From Treponema sp. UBA937 (lineage in GTDB: Bacteria; Spirochaetota; Spirochaetia; Treponematales; Breznakiellaceae): a stretch of 49,484 nt of DNA. Shown here in pieces: positions 1 through 7,387 of this stretch. The notes under the pieces were generated by a model that saw nothing but the letters and a program-made list of their open reading frames with translations, ran no database searches and was not told where the DNA came from. Position 1 is the stretch's first letter; every line of letters begins with the position of its first letter. The translations under genes were made by a program, and so were the position numbers. The stretch is from positions 1,713 through 51,196 of the forward strand of contig DBDH01000110.1 of the NCBI GenBank assembly GCA_002293455.1, written 5' to 3'.

Positions 1-28
1 CCGCTTAAAAATGAATCGTATTTTTGCT

Positions 29-54
29 CATTGTTAATTGAGCATTGTTAATTG
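29..54. repeat. 12-bp tandem direct repeat before xylA
   Basis: CATTGTTAATTG occurs at 29-40 and again at 43-54, a 14-bp period, directly before the xylA Shine-Dalgarno at 57-63. The same stretch can form a small hairpin, TGCTCA pairing with TGAGCA. It may be an operator or just slippage-prone AT-rich leader DNA. Confidence 0.5.
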
Positions 55-68
55 TTAAGGAGGACATG

Positions 69-1406
69 ATGTCGTATTTTAAAGGAGATAAAGAATATTT
101 CCCCGGAATAGGAGCCATTTCTTTTGAGGGCCCTTCATCAAAAAATCCGCTGGCGTTTAAATACTACCAGGCGGATAAAATCATCAACGGAAAAGCGATG
201 AAGGATTGGCTTCGCTTTGCCATCGCTTACTGGCATTCATTCTGTGCCGACGGAAACGATCCCTTCGGTCCCGGAACCAAGGTTTTTCCATGGAACGCTT
301 CGGGCGATGCTATGGAAAACGCGAAAGCAAAAGCTGACGCGGCCTTTGAATTCATCACCAAAATCGGCGCGCCCTATTACTGCTGGCATGACCGGGACAT
401 TGCCCCCGAAGGAAAAAATCCCGATGAAAGCTTGAAAAATTTGGACATCATTATTGATGAGCTCAAGAAACGCCAGGATGCCACCGGGGTAAAACTTCTT
501 TGGGGAACCGCCAACGTTTTCAGCAATCCCCGCTTCATGAACGGCGCTTCCACAAACCCGGATTTTGCCGTTGTAGCACAGGCTGCGGCGCAGGTAAAAG
601 CCGCGATTGACGGAACCATCAAACTGGGCGGCGAAGGTTACACGTTCTGGGGCGGCCGTGAAGGTTACATGAGCCTTCTCAACACCGACATGAAGCGCGA
701 AAAAGAACACCTCGCCCGCTTCCTCACTATGGCACGCGATTATGCCCGGAGCAAGGGATTCAAAGGCTGTTTCTATATCGAACCAAAACCGATGGAACCC
801 ACAAAGCATCAGTATGACTTTGACGCGGAAACAGTTATCGGCTTCCTCAAGGCAAACGGCCTCGACAAAGATTTCAAGTGCAACATCGAAGCAAACCACG
901 CGGAACTTGCCGGTCACGATTTCTATCATGACCTTACCGCTTGTGTTGATAACGACATGCTTGGTTCCATCGACGCAAACCGCGGCGATCCGCGCAACGG
1001 CTGGGATACCGATCAGTTCCCCAACAATGTGTATGAAACAACACTCGCGATGATGACGGTGCTCAGGATGGGCGGCTTTAAAACCGGCGGCCTCAACTTT
1101 GACTCTAAAACGAGAAGGAGCTCAATCGATTCTGAAGATTTGTTCATCGCTCATATTGGCGGTATGGATACATTCGCTTACGGTCTTGAAAAAGCCGCGG
1201 CTATCGCGGCCGACGGACGCCTCTCCAAAATGATCAAAGACCGCTACGCTTCCTTTGATTCCGGCGACGGCGCAAAATTTGAAAAAGGTGAAATGAACCT
1301 TGAACAGCTTGCGGGCTTAGCTTCCGATTACGGAACAGTCGGCCTTAAGAGCGGCAAACAAGAATTGTACGAAAATATTTTCGGCGAAATTGTTTTAGGG
1401 AAATAA
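69..1406 (+). CDS. xylA: Xylose isomerase
   Basis: Cytoplasmic isomerase converting D-xylose to D-xylulose (and glucose to fructose) with two divalent metals. The 445-residue product has the full active site at a constant +6 offset from the E. coli enzyme: H107 and D110 in YYCWHDRD, E238 and K240 in IEPKP, E274 and H277 in the EANH motif, D302, D313, D315 and D345. The start is set by AAGGAGG at 57-63, which gives 5-nt spacing to the ATG at 69. An adjacent ATG at 66 is possible, and a TTG at 45 is less likely. No xylulokinase lies nearby. A ROK regulator of the XylR type lies 1.2 kb downstream on the other strand, separated by a methyltransferase gene. A strong terminator follows at once, so the gene ends its own transcript. 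Confidence 0.97.
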   Translation: MSYFKGDKEYFPGIGAISFEGPSSKNPLAFKYYQADKIINGKAMKDWLRFAIAYWHSFCADGNDPFGPGTKVFPWNASGDAMENAKAKADAAFEFITKIGAPYYCWHDRDIAPEGKNPDESLKNLDIIIDELKKRQDATGVKLLWGTANVFSNPRFMNGASTNPDFAVVAQAAAQVKAAIDGTIKLGGEGYTFWGGREGYMSLLNTDMKREKEHLARFLTMARDYARSKGFKGCFYIEPKPMEPTKHQYDFDAETVIGFLKANGLDKDFKCNIEANHAELAGHDFYHDLTACVDNDMLGSIDANRGDPRNGWDTDQFPNNVYETTLAMMTVLRMGGFKTGGLNFDSKTRRSSIDSEDLFIAHIGGMDTFAYGLEKAAAIAADGRLSKMIKDRYASFDSGDGAKFEKGEMNLEQLAGLASDYGTVGLKSGKQELYENIFGEIVLGK

Positions 1407-1423
1407 AACAACAAACAGGTATC

Positions 1424-1462
1424 AAGGAGCAAAGAGAAGTCAGCTTTTCTTTGCTCCTTTTT
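1424..1462 (+). terminator. Rho-independent terminator of xylA
   Basis: AAGGAGCAAAGA at 1424-1435 pairs perfectly with TCTTTGCTCCTT at 1448-1459. The stem continues inwards by four more pairs (one G-U) to a TCAG loop, and a run of five T follows. The core GAGCAAAG/CTTTGCTC is nearly identical to the terminator after the MCP gene at 27920. It abuts the stop codon of the convergent methyltransferase. Confidence 0.9.
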
Positions 1463-2594
1463 ATGTCTTCTCGACTAAATATAGATATTCTTTCACATGA
1501 ATATTTCGGTTTTTTAGATTTCTGCTCCCGCGGAATGTGTTATATTGCGTTTCTAATATTTCCAGATTACCGATGGTCTTTAAAAAGATTGCCATTTCGT
1601 CTTTAGAAATAAAACCTTCTGAATTAAATGATATTAATACATATTTAGCCTTAATTTTGTTTATCAACTCTTTAAATGATGCAAAAGCTTTTGCTTTTTT
1701 ATTATAAGAAGATCGATTCCAATCTTCCGGAATGCCTGAAACTTTGCTGATGTTCCGCGGTTCTATGTAATCAGCTATAAGATTGAGCATAAAATAGTTT
1801 GATCCGTAAGGATGCTGATTATAAGGCGGGTCGATGTATGCAACGTCTACTTCCTCAATACATTCCGCTATACTGTTTGCATCTCCTCTGTATATTTCAA
1901 AATCACAAGAGAAGCTGCTAAATACAGGAAAAGGAATATGTATATCGCCTAAAATCCGCAGCAAGGCATCTTCTTTATTTCCGCCGAACTTTCCAAGGCC
2001 CGTCAGCGAATCTTTATAAAATCCTTTAAACACACCGGATGTATTTGAATGTTTTGAAGCCTCGGATAGTAACGGAGCTAACAAAAAATCTTTGTATTCC
2101 ACGGGGATGCTCTCAATATATTTTCTTGCTGTATCGATGTAACAAGCGTTTCTGTGAGTATAAAAAACTCTGTCGTTTTCTCGTATTACATTATCGTTAT
2201 TCGGCGCGTATAACCTTGTGATAAATCCTGTTTCCAGCGGCTTGTTGTCTAATGTAAAAACAAGTTGTTTGTAATATTCTTCCAGTTGACGCATGTTAAT
2301 ATCATCTTTATTTGACAAATAACAATTATTGATTACCTGGGAATATTTTTCTAAATCATTCACAATAATCTTTTCGGAATATTGTTTTAAGTATCTCGCA
2401 ACAATTCCGGATCCCGAAAATACATCAAAAGTTTTCATTTTTTTCTTGTTTATACGTTTTGAGATTTTATGAATTCCTTTTCCGATAAAAGTCAGCAAAG
2501 ATCTTTTATTCCCAAGATACGTAATAATTTGTTTGTTTAAATACTCTTCATTTTCACTTATTTCATTGTTGGAAATTACATTATAGTTATACAT
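1461..2594 (-). CDS. DNA adenine-N6 methyltransferase, D12 class, solitary
   Basis: Probable DNA (adenine-N6) methyltransferase of 377 residues. The SAM-binding motif I is FDVFSGSG at 56-63. The catalytic motif IV is DPPY at 255-258, followed by NQHPYGSNY, as in D12-class modification enzymes. An N-terminal YLGNKRSLL segment resembles the PYxGgKrrL start of this class. No restriction endonuclease reading frame is visible on either side, so it looks like an orphan or regulatory methylase, or half of a lost restriction system. It lies 7 nt after the ROK gene stop and has no visible Shine-Dalgarno. The gene is clearly richer in A and T than xylA, which suggests acquisition by transfer and insertion between xylA and the ROK regulator. 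Sequence specificity cannot be told from here. Confidence 0.85.
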   Translation of the reverse strand: MYNYNVISNNEISENEEYLNKQIITYLGNKRSLLTFIGKGIHKISKRINKKKMKTFDVFSGSGIVARYLKQYSEKIIVNDLEKYSQVINNCYLSNKDDINMRQLEEYYKQLVFTLDNKPLETGFITRLYAPNNDNVIRENDRVFYTHRNACYIDTARKYIESIPVEYKDFLLAPLLSEASKHSNTSGVFKGFYKDSLTGLGKFGGNKEDALLRILGDIHIPFPVFSSFSCDFEIYRGDANSIAECIEEVDVAYIDPPYNQHPYGSNYFMLNLIADYIEPRNISKVSGIPEDWNRSSYNKKAKAFASFKELINKIKAKYVLISFNSEGFISKDEMAIFLKTIGNLEILETQYNTFRGSRNLKNRNIHVKEYLYLVEKT

Positions 2595-2601
2595 TATAAT
2601 A

Positions 2602-3795
2602 TTACTGAATAACCAAAGTATGATAAAACTTTTCCGTTACGGCAATACAAGCGCCGATGGAAGGGGCCGTTTTTCCGAGTGTTGAAAGCTTTATTTTACA
2701 TTCAGGGAAACGGTTTATCGTCCGTTCTTCCACAGCTTGCTTAAAATTACTATACATTTCATCCGACGCCCGCAGAACATCACTGTTGATAATTACCGAT
2801 GAGGGACCGAAAGCATTGATAAGACTGACAACTCCTACGGCAGAATAAGTAACAAATTGATCGAACGCGGGTCTGCTCCAAAGAGGCCTTTCCGAAGCAA
2901 GCAACAACATTTCTTCCTGACTGGGAATTTTTCCGTTTCCGGCATCCGCCAAATTTCTGCGCAGCGCGGCTTCGCTTCCCAGTAAATCCCAGCATCCGTA
3001 ATTACCGCAGGGACAGCGCGGGCCTTCATGCAGGATCGTCATGTGACCGACTTCGCCGAATTTTCCATTGTATCCGTAATAAGCCGAACCGTTTATATAC
3101 GCCCCGGATCCAATTCCTTCATCAATCAGTACGCAAACCAAATCCTGGGATTCTCTATTGAAACATTCCCGTTCCGCAATAGCGGCTAAGGTCGCATCGT
3201 TTCCAATATGAAGAATCCCCTTGTATTTTTTTTCAATACGGCTCCGCAGCAAAACATTGACCCAATTGAATCTGGCGCTAAGAACAATTTTATCACCTTC
3301 CCTGTCTACTATTCCGGGAATCGCTATTCCCACGCCGGTCAATCCGTAAAAAGAAGGCGGCAGTTTTTTCGTTGTGTTCGCAATGATTTGTAAAATCAAC
3401 TTAATTATTTTTTCCGAAGAAACATCATGAACGGGAACGATATTTTCAAGGATAATATGCTGCGTCAAATCCATAACGGTAACATAGAGAAATTCACTGA
3501 TGATGGAAATACCGAGTGCATACCCCGCGTCTCCCGCTATTTCGAGCATTACCGGCTTCCGTCCAAGATCGCTTTTCCCGGTTCCTGTTTCTTTCACAAT
3601 GCCCATTTCAATGAGTTCACTGATTTGAGAGGAAACCGTTGCCTTGTTCAGTCCGCTTTTCTTTGCCAAAGAAGCTCTGGATACACTGCCTTCTTCCCTA
3701 AGGATATTTAAGAGGCGCCCCCGATTCACCGCTTTGCTGAGACTTTTATCTCCCGTCATGCCTTCAATATATGAAGGAAGTCCCATATCAATCAT
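2602..3795 (-). CDS. ROK-family transcriptional repressor, XylR type
   Basis: Sugar-responsive repressor of 397 residues. An N-terminal winged helix-turn-helix lies at about 24-80 (VSRASLAKKSGLNKATVSS). The ROK fold follows, with GIAIPGIVD near 156-164, GNDATLAAIAE near 198-208, and the zinc site H251 plus CPCGNYGC at 261-268. The HTH together with the ROK domain marks a regulator rather than a sugar kinase. The ATG at 3795 is preceded by AGGAG at 3806-3810 (10-nt spacing). It is divergent from the CBM9-like gene at 3951 and close to xylA. The intergenic region contains two palindromic TTTGT/ACAAA-type sites. Control of xylose or related sugar genes is inferred from family and position. The true inducer is unknown. 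Confidence 0.88.
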   Translation of the reverse strand: MIDMGLPSYIEGMTGDKSLSKAVNRGRLLNILREEGSVSRASLAKKSGLNKATVSSQISELIEMGIVKETGTGKSDLGRKPVMLEIAGDAGYALGISIISEFLYVTVMDLTQHIILENIVPVHDVSSEKIIKLILQIIANTTKKLPPSFYGLTGVGIAIPGIVDREGDKIVLSARFNWVNVLLRSRIEKKYKGILHIGNDATLAAIAERECFNRESQDLVCVLIDEGIGSGAYINGSAYYGYNGKFGEVGHMTILHEGPRCPCGNYGCWDLLGSEAALRRNLADAGNGKIPSQEEMLLLASERPLWSRPAFDQFVTYSAVGVVSLINAFGPSSVIINSDVLRASDEMYSNFKQAVEERTINRFPECKIKLSTLGKTAPSIGACIAVTEKFYHTLVIQ

Positions 3796-3820
3796 GTGGC
3801 GTTTGCTCCTTTGTAAAATA

Positions 3821-3845
3821 TTTGTTCATTTGGACAGCCGACAAA
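3821..3845. promoter_or_regulatory. Candidate ROK/XylR operator near the repressor start
   Basis: TTTGT at 3821-3825 and ACAAA at 3841-3845 form an inverted repeat around TTTGGAC, in the short divergent spacer just upstream of the repressor gene. This resembles XylR boxes built on TTTGTT and ACAAAC half-sites. The match is by eye only. Confidence 0.4.
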
Positions 3846-3907
3846 CTCACTATATCATATTAGCCCCAAAATGATACAGTGTTCTTTCTTTTTCTTTGAT
3901 ATTGATA

Positions 3908-3930
3908 TATAATTTAGTTATTAAACAAAT
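3908..3930 (+). promoter_or_regulatory. -10 box with overlapping palindromic operator
   Basis: TATAAT at 3908-3913 is a perfect -10 for the CBM9-like gene at 3951, whose AGGAG at 3941-3945 gives 5-nt spacing. The 19-bp imperfect palindrome ATTTAGTTATTAAACAAAT at 3912-3930 overlaps its downstream edge, where a bound repressor would block transcription. The -35 region is weak (TTTCTT-like near 3885). Confidence 0.55.
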
Positions 3931-3950
3931 GCCAAACAGTAGGAGCTTAT

Positions 3951-4778
3951 ATGCATGATGTCTACAAAGGTATATCGGAAGAAAAAATCGCCCATTACAC
4001 AAGTTTTAAAGTACATGAACCGATTGTCATTGATGGAAATCTTGATAAACCTGTTTGGAAAGCGGCGCCAAAATCACGGCGTTTTGTGGACCTCGTAAGC
4101 GGAGAGCCCGGTTTTTTTGATACGCGGATGGCAAGCCTGTGGGATGACAAAAACTTGTATATCGCGTTTTGGGTTGAAGAACCTCTCGTAAGGGCAAGTT
4201 TTACTGAAAGAGATTCTCTCATCTGGTTTGACAACGACATAGAAATGTTTATTGACGGCGAAGACTGCTATTATGAATGTGAGCTGAATGCTTTTAACAC
4301 GATTTACGAAGCCTTTTTTATTTACCAGGATGCGCTAAAAAAAGGCGGCCGTTTTGACATTCCTCAGTTTGATCTTTATACAAGAGATGTCGATGTTCTT
4401 TGCGGCTTTCAGGACGGCAGCCGTTATCATCAACATCCGCGCGGAAAACGCTGGGCATTCATGGACTACGATTTTCCCGGTCTTCAAAGCGCGGTAAAAA
4501 TCGATGGAAAAATAAATGATCCCAACCACATTGATAAAGGCTGGACGGTTGAATTGGTTTTCCCTTGGGCAGGCATAGAACAGATGTTTTCAAAACGGAG
4601 TTTCCCTCCCAAAGAAGGAGAAACGCTCCGGGCGGCTTTCTTCCGTTTCCAGGCATTGCGGTACAACGGCGAAACGGTTAAGCAGAGCGCGGCATGGGCG
4701 CTCAACGAACACGGCATTTACGACTCACATATTCCCGAAAGCTTTTCATGTCTGCATTTTACCGAGAAGGTGAATTAA
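3951..4778 (+). CDS. CBM9-like (PF06452-type) carbohydrate-binding protein
   Basis: The 275-residue protein has the features of the family 9 carbohydrate-binding fold found alone or attached to xylanases. These are the segment IDGNLDKPVWKAAP near 27-40, a DTRMASLWDDKNLYIAFWV strand pair near 60-80, and a DNDIEMFIDGEDCYYECELN core typical of the CBM9_1 model. There is no signal peptide, so it appears cytoplasmic, as is usual for stand-alone members. It is divergently transcribed from the ROK repressor through a shared regulatory spacer and is probably co-regulated with sugar metabolism. Its exact biochemical role is not known. The ATG with AGGAG 5 nt upstream is a convincing start. Confidence 0.75.
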   Translation: MHDVYKGISEEKIAHYTSFKVHEPIVIDGNLDKPVWKAAPKSRRFVDLVSGEPGFFDTRMASLWDDKNLYIAFWVEEPLVRASFTERDSLIWFDNDIEMFIDGEDCYYECELNAFNTIYEAFFIYQDALKKGGRFDIPQFDLYTRDVDVLCGFQDGSRYHQHPRGKRWAFMDYDFPGLQSAVKIDGKINDPNHIDKGWTVELVFPWAGIEQMFSKRSFPPKEGETLRAAFFRFQALRYNGETVKQSAAWALNEHGIYDSHIPESFSCLHFTEKVN

Positions 4779-4788
4779 CATCCTCTAC

Positions 4789-4817
4789 TTGCAGAAATCC
4801 TGAACACAAGTTATATT
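4789..4817 (+). promoter_or_regulatory. Promoter of the DUF1186/SEC-C gene, very short leader
   Basis: TTGCAG (4789-4794), a 17-bp spacer and TATATT (4812-4817) precede the ATG at 4828 by 10 nt. Transcription starting about 7 nt after the -10 would leave a leader of only 3-5 nt, and there is no Shine-Dalgarno. Confidence 0.6.
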
Positions 4818-4827
4818 CCAAACTAAG

Positions 4828-5733
4828 ATGTTAACAGGATTTTCTGACGAAAAAATAGTTTCCCTTCTTGGCGTTCATTCGATCTGGGCGAAGAGGGCTT
4901 GCCGTGAAATCCTCCGCAGGAAGCGGGATTTTATCCCATTACTTTTGGATGTTCTCGATAAAACCATAAAAGACCCTTCGGATGAAGATTTCGGTGCCGG
5001 AGATACGCATATTGCGGCGACTCTGCTTCTTGCGGAGATGCGGGAACCGGCGGCATATCCTAAACTGATTGATCTTATTGCGTTTGAAACCGACGATGTT
5101 GATGCGCTCTGGGGAGATCTCCTTACCGATCTATTTGATAAAATATTGCGCGATACATTTGACGGTGACTCATCGCGTATTCCTCAATTGCTGGAAAATC
5201 GTTCGATTTCGCCATGGTCACGGATGATGGCTTTGAAGGCATGGGGAATGCATTATTATGACGGACGCATCAGCCGCGAAGAAATAATTGGTAAAATTCG
5301 CCATCTTATCAATAATGTGTATGTAGGGAAGTTTTCTAAGGACGATGAGGTCGTACTGTCTTCCATCGCTGATGTTGTCTGCGAGCAGAGGTTTGAAGAA
5401 TTGATACCCGATGTAAAGCCGCTGTTCGACAAAGAAGTGATAGATCCATACTTAATTGCGGACTATGAAAGTTTCACCGCCTCATTTTCGGATTCCCGGT
5501 ATGCCGCCAAAGACGAACATATCGACGATGCGATCAAAGATCTGCAAGGCTGGAGATGGTTTGATGAAGCACACTGGACAGGTGGCGGTGATGACGAAGA
5601 TTTTGATGATTATGAAGAAAACGATAGTGACGGCATTGATGAAAGTGATAGAAATCTTTGGGGAAAAATCGAACGGAATGCCCCTTGTCCCTGCGGAAGC
5701 GGAAAGAAGTACAAAAAATGCTGCGGAGCTTGA
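4828..5733 (+). CDS. DUF1186-type protein with C-terminal SEC-C zinc motif
   Basis: A 301-residue cytoplasmic protein. The N-terminal two thirds are helical and repeat-like, resembling DUF1186. An acidic linker near 255-275 (rich in D and E) is followed by the SEC-C metal-binding tail APCPCGSGKKYKKCCG, with ligands C287, C289, C298 and C299. SEC-C motifs occur at the end of SecA and of many unrelated proteins, where they bind zinc and can mediate protein contacts. The specific role here is unknown. It ends 28 bp before the convergent hicB gene. The start lacks a Shine-Dalgarno but sits just downstream of a good promoter, so the transcript is probably nearly leaderless. Confidence 0.75.
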   Translation: MLTGFSDEKIVSLLGVHSIWAKRACREILRRKRDFIPLLLDVLDKTIKDPSDEDFGAGDTHIAATLLLAEMREPAAYPKLIDLIAFETDDVDALWGDLLTDLFDKILRDTFDGDSSRIPQLLENRSISPWSRMMALKAWGMHYYDGRISREEIIGKIRHLINNVYVGKFSKDDEVVLSSIADVVCEQRFEELIPDVKPLFDKEVIDPYLIADYESFTASFSDSRYAAKDEHIDDAIKDLQGWRWFDEAHWTGGGDDEDFDDYEENDSDGIDESDRNLWGKIERNAPCPCGSGKKYKKCCGA

Positions 5734-5760
5734 CGGTCATCTGTCGATGACCTCAAAGCA

Positions 5761-6165
5761 TCACGCCAAAATCTTTTCGTAAAGTTTTGTAAGCGATTCC
5801 TGCAGCACTTGAGAAAAATTAATGTGATGAGATTCCGCAAAGGTGTTGAGCCAAGCCGGAATAGTCAGGTTTTTGCGAACCGCTTTGTTTCCGTATTTTT
5901 CAGCGTAGGCATCCATGTCCAATACCAGAAGGCTGACAAAACCGTCTTCTTCCGGTTTTATGTCTTTTAAGCCGCTGGCTTTCGGGACGGGTTTCCCGTC
6001 TTCCAGTTCGTCCAATACCCAGCCGGAAGCCGCGTCGATTCCCATGAAAATAGCTTCCGCAAGGGTATCACCGCCGCTTACACAGCCAGGAAGATCAGGA
6101 ACTTCTACAGCGTAACCATCTCCCTCATCATAAGGGTAAAAAATTGCGGGGTATGTTAATTTCAT
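5761..6165 (-). CDS. hicB: HicB-type antitoxin
   Basis: Antitoxin of the HicAB toxin-antitoxin class, 134 residues. The N-terminal partial RNase H-like fold is recognisable as YPAIFYPYDEGDGYAVEVPD followed by LPGCVSGGDTLAEA, the HicB signature. The C-terminal part (RKNLTIPAWLNTFAESHHINFSQ) is a ribbon-helix-helix or HTH-like DNA-binding segment typical of longer HicB proteins. A clear TAGGAGG Shine-Dalgarno (6171-6176 complement) precedes the ATG and overlaps the stop codon of the upstream hicA remnant, so the ancestral operon order hicA-hicB is preserved. Because hicA has lost its N-terminus, this antitoxin may now be without an active partner. Confidence 0.88.
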   Translation of the reverse strand: MKLTYPAIFYPYDEGDGYAVEVPDLPGCVSGGDTLAEAIFMGIDAASGWVLDELEDGKPVPKASGLKDIKPEEDGFVSLLVLDMDAYAEKYGNKAVRKNLTIPAWLNTFAESHHINFSQVLQESLTKLYEKILA

Positions 6166-6173
6166 GTATCCTC

Positions 6174-6299
6174 CTACTTTAGACCTGCTTGTTTCATAAT
6201 AGAACGGATTACTCTGGTGTCGATATCTCCCGAATGATATGGAATGCTTACCTTCCCTCGTTTTAGAGGATGAACATATTGGTAATGCGAACCATTCAC
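6174..6299 (-). pseudogene. hicA: N-terminally truncated hicA toxin
   Basis: Reading from a GTG at 6299, or simply from the point where homology begins, the 41-codon stretch gives NGSHYQYVHPLKRGKVSIP and ends in IRSIMKQAGLK. These are the second and later strands and last helix of HicA, an mRNA interferase with a double-stranded RNA-binding-like fold. The catalytic histidine of the GSH motif is kept. About 20 N-terminal residues (the first helix and strand) are missing: upstream codons read into unrelated sequence and then a terminator hairpin. Neither other frame restores the missing part. The stop TAG overlaps the Shine-Dalgarno of hicB. Confidence 0.75.
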
Positions 6300-6349
6300 C
6301 GTTTGGGGGCGTTCAAAAAAGGTATGTACCCTGAGTCAAATACCTTACC

Positions 6350-6384
6350 AAAAACAACATACCCCGCTGCTTGCGGGGATGTTG
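6350..6384 (-). terminator. Rho-independent terminator of murD-epmA
   Basis: On the minus strand CAACAT and CCCCGC (6384-6373) pair with GCGGGG and ATGTTG (6367-6355). The stem has one bulged base and a 5-nt loop, and TTTTT (6354-6350) follows. It lies 19 bp after the epmA stop and separates that operon from hicAB. It sits exactly where the lost 5' end of hicA would be expected. Confidence 0.9.
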
Positions 6385-6402
6385 ATTCTTTTTCTTATCT
6401 CT

Positions 6403-7383
6403 TTAGTTCGTTCCGTCCATCGGGAATGGCAAAACCGAATCAATCGTTGATCTTCCTGTCATCAACATGATCAGCCGGTCCAAGCCCAAAGCGGTTCCGG
6501 AACATTTGGGGAAATTGTTAAATATCTTCCAATAGTTTTCATCGATTTTGTGAGGGACGAGGGCGTGTTTTTGTTTTGTTTCTTGTTCGGAAAGAAAAAT
6601 TTGTTGTACTTTTTCGGGATTCCGCTCCTCTGTGTAACAATTCGCAAGTTCGATGCCTCCGGCGTATAATTCCCATCGTTCCATAGAACGGCCGTTTTTG
6701 TGCTTTTGGGCAAGGCAGGGAACAAAGGCGGGATAGTCCATCAGCGCAACGGCTTTGTCTTTGGGAAGATTCGGCTCAACTTGATGAACAAAAATCATGT
6801 TGTAAAGATCTTCCAATGATGTGTTAGGCATCGGTTCCAGACCGAGGCGGCGGCATTCTTCCGCCAAAGCATCGGTTCCCATATCGGCGGTTTTATAGAG
6901 ATCGAAACCGGCCCACTCGAAAAAGGCTTCTTCCATCGTAATTTTGATGAAAGGCGGTTTCAGGCGCTCCTCTGTGTAATTCTTCAATAAAAAGGCAAAT
7001 AGTTCTTCGGTAAGATTGAGCGAATCGATGTAATCGGCTTCCATCGTGTAATATTCCAGCATGGTAAATTCCGGGCTGTGAAGTTTTCCGGTTGATTCGC
7101 CGTTTCTAAAACATTTACATATTTGATACATGCTGACGTGATGGGCCGCGATAAGCTGTTTCATCCAGATTTCAGGTGAGGGAATAAGCCAATAGGGTTT
7201 TTCTTTTTTGAGCGAGCTCCCTTCCGGCGGGATGCAGCAGGTTTCAAACACTTCCAAACACGATTCGGGAATAAGATGAGGCGCTAAAAGCGGCGTATCC
7301 GTTTCAAGGTAATCGCGGGAATCGAAAAAGTTCCGTATCGATGTAATGATTCCCGCGCGCTGCCGAAGAAATTCAATGTCCAT
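6403..7383 (-). CDS. epmA: EF-P lysyltransferase (EpmA/PoxA/GenX type)
   Basis: Class II lysyl-tRNA synthetase-like enzyme lacking an anticodon-binding domain. In the family it attaches (R)-beta-lysine to a conserved lysine of elongation factor P. Motif 2 is visible as CFRNGE followed by HSPEFTMLEYY, and motif 3 as GLDRLIMLMTGRSTIDSVLPFP at the C-terminus. The ATG at 7383 gives 326 residues, almost exactly the E. coli length of 325. The alternative upstream ATG at 7434 would overlap murD and add 17 unlikely residues. The ATG is 4 nt after the murD stop, so the two are probably translationally coupled. No efp or epmB (lysine aminomutase) gene lies in the window, so whether the substrate is beta-lysine or lysine is unknown. 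Confidence 0.9.
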   Translation of the reverse strand: MDIEFLRQRAGIITSIRNFFDSRDYLETDTPLLAPHLIPESCLEVFETCCIPPEGSSLKKEKPYWLIPSPEIWMKQLIAAHHVSMYQICKCFRNGESTGKLHSPEFTMLEYYTMEADYIDSLNLTEELFAFLLKNYTEERLKPPFIKITMEEAFFEWAGFDLYKTADMGTDALAEECRRLGLEPMPNTSLEDLYNMIFVHQVEPNLPKDKAVALMDYPAFVPCLAQKHKNGRSMERWELYAGGIELANCYTEERNPEKVQQIFLSEQETKQKHALVPHKIDENYWKIFNNFPKCSGTALGLDRLIMLMTGRSTIDSVLPFPMDGTN

Positions 7384-7387
7384 AATG

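Noticed and set aside
237..929. 230-codon open frame antisense to xylA
   Set aside because: It lies wholly inside xylA, has no family motifs or ribosome-binding site, and arises from the codon bias of the sense strand.
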